From positions 13,450,001 through 13,514,000 of the forward strand of contig CM074863.1 of the NCBI GenBank assembly GCA_037501455.1: a stretch of 64,000 bases of DNA. Reading direction: 5' to 3'. The translations under genes were made by a program, and so were the position numbers. The first letter of the stretch is position 1. Every line of letters starts with the position of its first letter. Below the pieces are notes generated by a model. It saw nothing but the letters and a program-made list of their open reading frames with translations. It was not told the DNA's origin and ran no database searches. Positions 49,465 to 57,716 of the stretch are shown piece after piece. Source of the DNA: Lantana camara (taxonomy: Eukaryota; Streptophyta; Magnoliopsida; Lamiales; Verbenaceae).

Positions 49465-50287
49465 TGATGAGGTCAAAATACGATCGTCCCACATTAAGAC
49501 ATGTGGCATCACCGAGATGATGACATCTGTCTCCCCAAGGCTGCACCATCAGTTCACGAGCGCTGAACCCAACGAGCGCAGATCTTCTTCAGGAGTTGAG
49601 CCCAACGAGCGCTATCACTCCAACGAGCGTCCTACACACCAAACGATGGGTGCGCCTACGTGCCAAGGGAGCCCTCTTCGAGCGTCACACTCCCTCAGAG
49701 TGGCCTCCCCTTTGGCTCGTCACTTGAATTGGAGCCAACATTCCCCTCAGTGGATATCTTGGCCTCCAAAACTCAAGGTTGTCACGAGCGCGCTCTCAAG
49801 CCCTCGTTACCAACCACCCACATGGCTCTCTGACACAACGTACATGCCCGCGCACCTGCCACTGTTGCTAGCACTAACTTTTGGACCGCTTTTGCAGAAG
49901 ATTCCTCCTAGGTTTCTCTCTCACAGCGCCACGTGTTAGGGCAACATTCGGCCAGGACCACTTGAGGCAAATGACCAAAGGGCCCTTGACCCTCAACTAT
50001 AAAGAACCCAAGTCATCTTCTACACTGTAAGCATTCTTTAAGCTTTCTTCATCACTGCAACTGTGACTGAACTTACACTTATCTTCATACATTGAACTGA
50101 CTTGAGCGTCGGAGAGCCAAACTGGGTATCACCCCCAGTTCCCCCAGCTTGGCCATCTGACCTTTCTTGTGCTTGTCCCAACAGGTTGAACCCCTTCCTC
50201 TTTTTCCGGCGAAGCTCCGGTGGTTTCCTCCACAAAATACAAATCGTAAAGTGATCGGATTCGGACCATCCATTCCCGGACCCATCA
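49465..50287 (+). repeat. 5' LTR of E2 (823 bp)
   Basis: Begins TGATGAGG and ends CCCATCA. It contains six exact CGAGCG words, a TATA box (49998-50004), the 18-nt block shared with E1 (50097-50114) and a hairpin right after it (50116-50126 with 50134-50153). The differences from the 3' LTR are at 49561 (C here, T there), 49680 (G here, A there) and 50004 (G here, T there). Confidence 0.97.
49998..50004 (+). promoter_or_regulatory. TATA box of the 5' LTR of E2
   Basis: Reads TATAAAG; the 3' LTR has TATAAAT at the same place. It lies 99 nt before the conserved 18-nt block. Transcription should start about 30 nt downstream, near 50030. Confidence 0.7.
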
Positions 50288-50290
50288 TTT

Positions 50291-50309
50291 TTTGCGCCGT
50301 CTGTGGGAA
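50291..50309 (+). other. primer binding site of E2 (degenerate)
   Basis: Three bases after the 5' LTR lies TTTGCGCCGTCTGTGGGAA. The GCGCCGT part fits the acceptor end of a tRNA-Asp-type primer (TGGCGCCGT...), with one base missing from the usual TGG start. The primer identity is therefore only probable. Confidence 0.5.
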
Positions 50310-50378
50310 ACCAGTCTTCCTTCTCCTTCCTTTCTTTTTGTTGGTAGAAAAACAAGCACATCTTCACTTTCAACAGCC

Positions 50379-53300
50379 ATGGTTGCAACTAGATCTGGAG
50401 CTGTGGGAGGAGGAGAAAACACCTCCCAAGATGCAAACATCGTTCTTCCCTCCACCGCTACTGGGGGAGCACCACCTCTTTCCGTCGCCGCTGGGGGGGC
50501 ACCTCCCGTCGCAGGAGTGACTCCACCAGCTGAATCTTCTGCGCCGCCGCCTGCACCGCCGGTGATGCCCATTCCCACCACCGCGGGAGGAGTTTCTTTC
50601 TCAGCTCCACCGCCGCTTGCACAGAATTCCTGGGTCCATCCCCAGATGAACCTTGGAATACAAGGTTACATGATGCCTCCGCCTGGCTACACTCTTACTC
50701 CGGCTATGATGACGCCGCCGGTCCAGCCATACCATGCCGGACAGCTCCAACTCCCAGTGGTGGTCCCCAGGGAAATTGAAGGAGTGGAATTACCTCCACT
50801 GACCACCCAACAATTACGGGCTCTTTACGCCCAATGTGAGGTTCAGGCGGCTCAGGGGGCATGGGAAAGGTTCCATTCCATGTACTTTCCCTCTGGGCAG
50901 GCCACTCAGGTTGCGGCCCCTTTAGGCGGACAGCAGAACTTTCCCCTCAGAGAAGCCCAGGCTGTCCTGAGGGCACAACCACCACCACCACCAGCAAGAG
51001 AAGTGCCCCAGCAGGAGGGCAACGAGCGTGCCTCCGTGGGCAGGAACAAAGAGCCCACGGAGCGAGTGAACGAAAATGAAGGAGACTCTCATGTCTCCAG
51101 GAGGGGCTCACGAGCCCACAAGGACAAGCAAGTGGAAGTAAATCCTGACGTCCTCGCGGCTGTGCAAGACCAGCTGCAGGGCCTCAAGGATATCGTGGGG
51201 CAGCTCTCACGAGGGCGCTCAACTCAGATCTCCCATAGTCGGGATGAACGGGTTGACGCCAGGAGCACCCGCACCAAGGACCCTCCACCAAGGGTCCCCC
51301 GTCGCAAGGAGCCGGAGGAAAACTTCGGCACTTACGAATATCACCCACTGGCGAGGGGTTCACCCCTCGTCGAAGAAGTTCTGATGGCCCAAGCCGGAAT
51401 GGCCAAAGTCCCTACATCCATCAACAGATACGACGGGACAACCGATCCAGCGGAGCACTTGGATCATTTTGTGCATCTCATGCACCTTTACGAGCATTCC
51501 AGCCATTACTGGGCGAAAGTGTTTGTCACTTCCTTGGTAGGGATGGCTCAAGAGTGGTATAAGCGCCTGCCACCGCGCTCGATCCACTCGTATGAAGAAC
51601 TGGCCGATGCTTTCCTCAATCATTTTAATTCTTTAAAGGCGCCAGTCACCGCACCCACATCGCTTTACAACGTGGTGCAGGGCAAGAGCGAATCACTGCG
51701 CTCGTTCTTCGCCCGCTTCAATAAGGAGATCTTGCAGGTGGAAAGGCCCTCGATGGATTTCTTGATCCCAGTGCTCTTCCAGGCTGTGGATCACAAGCAG
51801 TATGTGAGCAAAAAATTTGCTGATGCCATCGTGGAGAGAAGGCCTGGGACTCTCATGGGCCTAAGAGAAATAGCCGAGCCGTTCTTCGCGCTCGAAGATA
51901 TGTATGGGACGAATGGACCCCGACATCATAGCCCGGCCAGGAACGAGCGACCTCATCACGAGCGGGGGCGGGATGTGGCAGTCAAGAAAGAGCGCCCTCA
52001 AGAGCGCAGGAGGTCGCCACCACCCCCTCGTCGATTCGAGCGCATTCCGCTCACCCGGCCAAATTCAGAAGTCTACAATCTCTCCGATAAAAAGCTCTTC
52101 AAAAGACCCATCAAAATGAGAGAGACAGACTCACTCAGGCGCTCGAACAAATACTGCGCCTTCCACAAGCAGAGAGGGCACGACACGGATGAGTGCCGCC
52201 AATTGGAGGCTGAAATCCAAAGGCTCGTCGCAGGGGGCCACTTGAAGGAATTTGTCCGGGTGCTCGAGCGCTACGATGAACAATGCAACGAGCGCTCCGG
52301 AAGGAGAAGAAGGAGTCCTTCCCGGTCAAAGAGCCCTAGGGGTAGGGGACCCCCTGAAAGCAGCAGCCGCCGAGGTAATAAAGGCAAAGCCCCTGAACAA
52401 GAAAACGAGCCCTTCGTAGTCATAAATATGATCGCAGGAGGCTCATCAGGAGGGGATTCAAACGCCTCCCGACGGAGGTTCGTCCGGAGCTACAACCAAC
52501 GCCCATCAGTGCCCAAGCCTATCTACGCCATTCAGAGATCAAACGCTCAAAGATCAAGAGAAAATGATGTAATAGGCTTTGATGATAGGGATCTAGAACA
52601 TATTGTAACGCCCCATGGGGAGGGTGTAACCTCAGATTGCCCCATGGTGGTTAGTTTAGATGTTCATAACCATGTTGTAAAAAGGGTATTGGTGGATAGT
52701 GGAAGCTCAGTTAATGTTTTGCCTTACTCTACTTTCTTAAAAATGAAGGTTGATCTCCCGCTCGAGCCTCTCAAAACAGCCCTCATTGGCTTTGGAGGCT
52801 CGGAAGTTGTCCCACGAGGGCAAATACGCCTGGCTACATCATTCGGCCGAGCCCCTCAACGTAAGACACTCCTGGTGACGTACGCGGTGGTGGAGATTGA
52901 CATCCCTTATAACATCATAATTGGGCGCCCTGCCCTCGTGGATTTCAAAGCCATCATCTCCACCTACCACCAGAAGATTAAATTCCCTACTTCCGAGGGC
53001 GTGGGAGAAGTGCTGTGCAATGTGCGAGAGGCTTGGGAATGTTACATGCTGTCCCTCAGAAAGCCAAAAGCGGAGAAAACCTTCCAGATTGGTTCCACCA
53101 AAAAGTCAGTAGATTTCCCCAACTTGGATGAGGATAGCCCAGCACGGAAAAGGGCAAAATTGAACAAGAAGAAGAATAAGAAGAAGAGAGGAAACAACGA
53201 GGAGAATCCCCTCGAGAATGTTCCCCCAGGGACCGTTGGCGGATCGTCCTCAGAAGGAGACGAGCCGGGAGAGAATGAACCAGCCTCTGGCGATCGTTTG

Positions 53301-56300
53301 ACAGGAAAGAAGAGGGCGCTCGAACTTCCTCGCCCTGAGGTAAGGATCGAACCCTCGGAAAAGTTCCTTACCATTGAGCTGGAACCTGGAAACAAAGATA
53401 AGACTACACAGATCGGCTCAAACCTCTCAGGGCCCTCTCAGATCATGATGATTGATTTTCTAAGGGAGAACAAAGATGTATTCGCGTGGAAAGCCTCTGA
53501 TCTCACAGGAATTGACCCGAGCGTCATTGTCCATAGACTTAATGTGGATCCATCTTTCAAGCCTATCAAGCTGAAAAAACGGGATGTACATGGCTTTCGA
53601 AAGAAAGTCATTGAAGAGGAAGTCAATAAGCTCTTGGAGGCTCAGTATATCGAGCCCATCTTGTATCCGGAGTGGCTATGCAACGTAGTCTTGGTGCCCA
53701 AGAGCGCAAATAAATGGCGCATGTGCAACGATTTCACGGACCTCAACAAGGCCTGCCCTAAAGATCCATACCCGTTGCCCCGAATTGATCAATTGGTGGA
53801 TTCGACCGCCGGCTGCGAGCTCATGAGCATGATGGATGCTTTCCAGGGATACTATCAGATCTTTATGGCCCCGGAAGACCGCCCCAAAACTTCGTTCGTC
53901 GTCCATATGGGGATGTATTGCTTCTTAGTCATGCCCTTTGGACTTAAGAACGCCGGAGCTACCTATCAGCGGCTCGTCAATAAGATGTTTGAAAGTGAAA
54001 TTGGGAGGTCCATGGAGGTCTATGTGGACGATATGATTGTCAAAAGCGAGCGCCAGGACTCCCACTTGGAAGATCTTAAGCTCACCTTTTCAATCCTGCG
54101 ACAATATGGAATGAAGCTGAACCCCTCGAAGTGCACCTTTGGAGTACAAGGGGGAAAGTTCTTAGGATACATGGTCAGTCAAAGGGGAATTGAGGCCAAT
54201 CCGGAGAAGATCAAGGCCATCTTGGAAATTCCTTCCCCTCGAAATTTGCGGGAAGTGCAGGTCTTGGTAGGCAAAATCATCTCATTGAACAGGTTTATTT
54301 CGCGATCGGCAGACAGGAACCTTCCCTTCTTCAAAATCTTGAGGAACGCACGTAACTTTGCTTGGACAGAGGAATGCGAAAGGGCGCTGCAGGATATGAA
54401 GGCTTATTTATCGAGCGCTCCACTGCTGACTAAGCCTGTCGAAGGCGAAAGGTTATTCATGTATCTTTCTGTTTCTCCTGAAGCCACGAGCGCGGTTCTG
54501 GTCGCTATACGGGAACGGAAACATTTGCCTGTCTATTATCTGAGCAAAACCTTGCAAGGAGCTGAAAAGAAATATTTGGAGATTGAGAAATTTGCGTTCG
54601 CTCTTATTAACGCCTCAAGAAGACTAAGGCCCTACTTTCAAGCGCACTCCATAACGGTTCTCACCGACCAACCCTTGAAGCAAGTATTGTCCAAGCCGGA
54701 CGTATCTGGCAGATTAATCAAGTGGGCCATAGAATTGAGCCAGTTTGACTTATGCTTCGAACCCAGGACCGCGATACAGGCTCAAGTTGTGGCGGATTTG
54801 TTGGTTGAGCGTTTTGGTTTCGAGCCCACCGTTGCGGAGAATGAGGGGTTATGGGTACTGCACACAGATGGTTCCTCAACCTCTCAAGGGGGAGGAATAG
54901 GAGTGGCCCTCAGAAACCCCGATGGGATTGAACTGGACTTTGCGATCAAGCTGGACTTCCAAGTCACTAATAATGAAGCGGAATATGAAGCCCTCGTGCA
55001 AGGGTTGAACATAGCTTTTCAGAATGGAGCCTCCAGAATCACTGCTTATGTGGATTCACAGTTAATAGCGAGCCAGATTGAAGGAACATATGAGGCTCGA
55101 GAAACCACCATGATACAGTACTTAAAGAAAGCCAAAGAAATCATTGGGAAGTTCAAGGAATTTCATCTACTTCAGGTGCCGCGAGGAGAAAACGAGCGTG
55201 CGGACGCTCTGTCAAAGTTTGCTTCAGCTTTAGAGGGCACTTCCGAGCGTTCTGTTACGTTCCTTCGAACTGAGGAACCTTTGATTAAGGAAAGGGTCGC
55301 CACCGAGATGATCGCCATGATTGATCCAAATGAGCCCTGTTGGCTTGACGACATCATCATTTTCCTGAGGGATGGGATCACTCCAACTGACAAGGTGGAA
55401 GCCAGGAAAGTCAGGAATAAGGCCCCTCGTTTCGCTCTGGATCCCGAGGGGAGATTGTTCAAGAAATCATTTCAAGGACCCCCAATGAGATGCCTAAGGC
55501 CCTCACAGGCGAATGAGACGCTCGAGCTCATACACAATGGAAGTTGTGGGAATCATTCCGGAGGGCGTATCTTGGCAAAAAAGATTCTGAGAAGTGGGTT
55601 TTATTGGCCTACGGTCCTCCAGGATGCCATTGAATTTTCGAGGAAGTGCCCCAAATGCCAATTTCATTCAAATCTCCCTCAATTGCCAGCCGCACAAATG
55701 ATCCCAATAGATGTTTCTTGGCCTTTTGACCAGTGGGGAATAGACATTGTGGGCCCCTTACCCATGGCTGCAGGACAAAGGAAGTTTGTCATTTTAGCCG
55801 TCGACTACTTCACCAAGTGGGCCGAGGCTGAAGCTGTTGCAAAAATCACTTTCAAGGTTGTAAGGGACTTTATTTGGAAGAACATCATCTGCAGGTACGG
55901 AATACCGAGGGTGCTCATATCTGACAATGGATCCCAGTTCATAGCAGCTGACACACGAGAGTGGTGTTCTGAGTTGGGGATAGAACAGCGATTTACCTCT
56001 GTAGGACATCCACAATCTAACGGACAAGCAGAAGTTACCAACAGGATCATTTTGCAACATCTGAAAACCATGCTTGAAAGCAAGAAAGGTGAATGGGCTG
56101 AGGAGCTGCAAGGAGCGCTTTGGGCTTATCGCACCACCCCACGAGCAGCCACCGGAGAAACCCCTTACGCGCTCGTTTATGGATCAGAAGCAATGATACC
56201 AGCGGAGATAGTAAATGAATCCGCTCGTGTCGGCTATTTCGAACCTCAGCTCAACGATGGCAACAGAAGCTTGGAGTTGGACTTGCTGGATGAAAGGAGA

Positions 56301-56570
56301 GAACGAGCGTGGGCTAAGATCCACCACTATAAAGCCTCTGTAGCCCAACAGTACAACAAGCGTGTGAAGGAAAGAACTTTCCAGCTGGGAGACTTGGTCT
56401 TGAAGAAAGTGGAAGTATCCAAACACGTGGGCAAATTGGACCCCAATTGGGAAGGCCCATTCAAGGTCACACAACTCAGAGCTAACAACACTTACACCCT
56501 GGAGACACTTCAAGGTGAGCGCTTGCCTCGCCCTTGGAATGCATGTAACCTCCGGCGGTTTTATGTTTAA
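50379..56570 (+). CDS. gag-pol polyprotein of element E2, intact
   Basis: 2063 residues from the ATG at 50379 (MVATRSG); the frame is open back to the LTR, but the upstream codons cover the primer binding site. Order: Pro/Ala-rich N-terminus, Retrotrans_gag core (about residues 340-480), C-x2-H-x4-H-x4-C knuckle (52154-52195), protease with VDSGSS (Asp codon at 52695), reverse transcriptase with YVDD at 54021-54032, Ty3 RNase H (about residues 1360-1440), a second RNase H with TDGSS, NNEAEYEAL, VDSQL and ERADALS (about 1492-1619), integrase zinc region HHCC (about 1720-1765) and catalytic D, D, E at 55743, 55923 and 56031. There is no chromodomain. No stop or frameshift was seen. The reading frame and its partner in E1 are clearly related but diverged. 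Confidence 0.96.
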   Translation: MVATRSGAVGGGENTSQDANIVLPSTATGGAPPLSVAAGGAPPVAGVTPPAESSAPPPAPPVMPIPTTAGGVSFSAPPPLAQNSWVHPQMNLGIQGYMMPPPGYTLTPAMMTPPVQPYHAGQLQLPVVVPREIEGVELPPLTTQQLRALYAQCEVQAAQGAWERFHSMYFPSGQATQVAAPLGGQQNFPLREAQAVLRAQPPPPPAREVPQQEGNERASVGRNKEPTERVNENEGDSHVSRRGSRAHKDKQVEVNPDVLAAVQDQLQGLKDIVGQLSRGRSTQISHSRDERVDARSTRTKDPPPRVPRRKEPEENFGTYEYHPLARGSPLVEEVLMAQAGMAKVPTSINRYDGTTDPAEHLDHFVHLMHLYEHSSHYWAKVFVTSLVGMAQEWYKRLPPRSIHSYEELADAFLNHFNSLKAPVTAPTSLYNVVQGKSESLRSFFARFNKEILQVERPSMDFLIPVLFQAVDHKQYVSKKFADAIVERRPGTLMGLREIAEPFFALEDMYGTNGPRHHSPARNERPHHERGRDVAVKKERPQERRRSPPPPRRFERIPLTRPNSEVYNLSDKKLFKRPIKMRETDSLRRSNKYCAFHKQRGHDTDECRQLEAEIQRLVAGGHLKEFVRVLERYDEQCNERSGRRRRSPSRSKSPRGRGPPESSSRRGNKGKAPEQENEPFVVINMIAGGSSGGDSNASRRRFVRSYNQRPSVPKPIYAIQRSNAQRSRENDVIGFDDRDLEHIVTPHGEGVTSDCPMVVSLDVHNHVVKRVLVDSGSSVNVLPYSTFLKMKVDLPLEPLKTALIGFGGSEVVPRGQIRLATSFGRAPQRKTLLVTYAVVEIDIPYNIIIGRPALVDFKAIISTYHQKIKFPTSEGVGEVLCNVREAWECYMLSLRKPKAEKTFQIGSTKKSVDFPNLDEDSPARKRAKLNKKKNKKKRGNNEENPLENVPPGTVGGSSSEGDEPGENEPASGDRLTGKKRALELPRPEVRIEPSEKFLTIELEPGNKDKTTQIGSNLSGPSQIMMIDFLRENKDVFAWKASDLTGIDPSVIVHRLNVDPSFKPIKLKKRDVHGFRKKVIEEEVNKLLEAQYIEPILYPEWLCNVVLVPKSANKWRMCNDFTDLNKACPKDPYPLPRIDQLVDSTAGCELMSMMDAFQGYYQIFMAPEDRPKTSFVVHMGMYCFLVMPFGLKNAGATYQRLVNKMFESEIGRSMEVYVDDMIVKSERQDSHLEDLKLTFSILRQYGMKLNPSKCTFGVQGGKFLGYMVSQRGIEANPEKIKAILEIPSPRNLREVQVLVGKIISLNRFISRSADRNLPFFKILRNARNFAWTEECERALQDMKAYLSSAPLLTKPVEGERLFMYLSVSPEATSAVLVAIRERKHLPVYYLSKTLQGAEKKYLEIEKFAFALINASRRLRPYFQAHSITVLTDQPLKQVLSKPDVSGRLIKWAIELSQFDLCFEPRTAIQAQVVADLLVERFGFEPTVAENEGLWVLHTDGSSTSQGGGIGVALRNPDGIELDFAIKLDFQVTNNEAEYEALVQGLNIAFQNGASRITAYVDSQLIASQIEGTYEARETTMIQYLKKAKEIIGKFKEFHLLQVPRGENERADALSKFASALEGTSERSVTFLRTEEPLIKERVATEMIAMIDPNEPCWLDDIIIFLRDGITPTDKVEARKVRNKAPRFALDPEGRLFKKSFQGPPMRCLRPSQANETLELIHNGSCGNHSGGRILAKKILRSGFYWPTVLQDAIEFSRKCPKCQFHSNLPQLPAAQMIPIDVSWPFDQWGIDIVGPLPMAAGQRKFVILAVDYFTKWAEAEAVAKITFKVVRDFIWKNIICRYGIPRVLISDNGSQFIAADTREWCSELGIEQRFTSVGHPQSNGQAEVTNRIILQHLKTMLESKKGEWAEELQGALWAYRTTPRAATGETPYALVYGSEAMIPAEIVNESARVGYFEPQLNDGNRSLELDLLDERRERAWAKIHHYKASVAQQYNKRVKERTFQLGDLVLKKVEVSKHVGKLDPNWEGPFKVTQLRANNTYTLETLQGERLPRPWNACNLRRFYV

Positions 56571-56876
56571 AAGCTCTTTGCAAACTCTGTTGTAACAACC
56601 CTCGTTGACGGGTTCTAAGTACTTCCAATCAAAGTAAAAGGTAACATAGTCTTTTAATTTCATTAATATTCCTGTTTCTTTGGTTGCTTGAATGAATAAG
56701 TCCCACGTCCCTCGTCGTTGCGAGCGTGGTTGGCAACTCATTCCATTGTGTATGCTGTCATCTCGTATGGGTTACGCTGGCCAGCACTCTACTCCGCATG
56801 GGGGGACGCCCTCATAAGGATAGGCTGGTTACGCTCAAAACCAATTAGGCAAGTTGAAAGAAGATCGCGAAGAAGA
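56571..56876. other. pol 3' flank of E2
   Basis: Non-coding stretch between the pol stop and the first tandem array. Contains further GAGCG words (for example TTGCGAGCGTGG near 56720). Confidence 0.5.
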
Positions 56877-57077
56877 TCCTAGTAGGCCTTGGCTGTTTCT
56901 CGAAACGCCTTGCGCTCGAAAACGGGATCTCCTACAAGAACGGACCCTAGTAGGCCTTGGCTGTTATTAAAGCACCTTGCGCTCGAAAACGGGATCACCT
57001 ACAAGAACGCATCCTAGTAGGCCTTGGTTGTTTCTTAAAACGCCTTGCGCTCGAAAATGGGATTTCTCTCAGAACCA
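56877..57077 (+). repeat. three tandem copies of a 67-bp repeat
   Basis: Copies start at 56877, 56944 and 57011, exactly 67 bp apart. Each contains CTAGTAGGCCTTGG and CCTTGCGCTCGAAAA, so each holds one GCGCTCGA (CGAGCGC on the other strand). Copies differ at a few positions. Non-coding. Confidence 0.92.
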
Positions 57078-57136
57078 AGAAAACGACAAGAGTCAAAGCG
57101 CTCGAATGATGGCCTCAGAATTGAAAAGGAAAAATT

Positions 57137-57528
57137 TATACAAGCCTTGAGCAGGGGGGCAATCTCACAGTAAGACCCTCACGACCGCTCAAGGCTTAGA
57201 CAAATTTTCAAGGCTTATGACAAAGGCAAAAAATTATACAAGTCTTGAGTAGGGGGGGCAACCTCACAGTAAGACCCTCACAATCGCTCAAGACTTAGAT
57301 AAGTTTTCACGGCTTATATTAAAAGGAAAATTTATACAAGTCCTGAGCGGGGGGGGCAATCTCACCATAAGACCCTCACGAGCGCTCAAGGCTTAGATAA
57401 ATTCTCAATTTCAGGAACAAAAACAAAATTTATACAGGGCTTGAGCGTAGGGGCAATCTCACAGTAAGACCCCCACGATCGCTCATGACTTAGACAAATT
57501 TTCATTGCATTAAAGGAATAAAACATTC
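57137..57528 (+). repeat. four tandem copies of a 98-bp repeat with inverted arms
   Basis: The anchor TATACA starts at 57137, 57235, 57333 and 57431, exactly 98 bp apart each time. Each unit has a left arm like CCTTGAGC, a G run (4 to 8 G, then CAA), a 'TCTCACAGTAAGACCC' stretch and a right arm like CGCTCAAGG, so a stem with a G-rich loop can form. The G run followed by CAA resembles the polypurine tract of the element. Copies are diverged at single bases, so the array is not from a recent slip. Confidence 0.92.
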
Positions 57529-57716
57529 ACAGGAGTACACTACACAGTCTTATCATAAATGGACAAGAAGAATGACAAAGTCATTAAAAAAGAGACATTT
57601 TATTCATTGAAAAGGAAGCATATTACAAGACAAAAAGGGCTCAAAGACCCATGAAATTTTAATACAAGGAAAAGCAGAGAATCAGAAAAATACAGAGAAA
57701 TGATGGAGGAAAAGTC

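Noticed and set aside
49382..49939. Frame of 185 residues over the 5' LTR, and its twin at 61278-61700
   Set aside because: It is a chance open frame in the LTR, repeated because the LTR is repeated; no domain and no Gag similarity.
50292..50378. TTG-initiated N-terminal extension of the E2 polyprotein
   Set aside because: These codons overlap the primer binding site and use a non-ATG start; the ATG at 50379 is the better start.
50038..50388. Minus-strand frame at the LTR/leader border
   Set aside because: Chance frame across the LTR end and primer binding site.
57137..57528. CRISPR-like array
   Set aside because: Units are directly adjacent diverged repeats inside a plant retrotransposon; there are no unique spacers.
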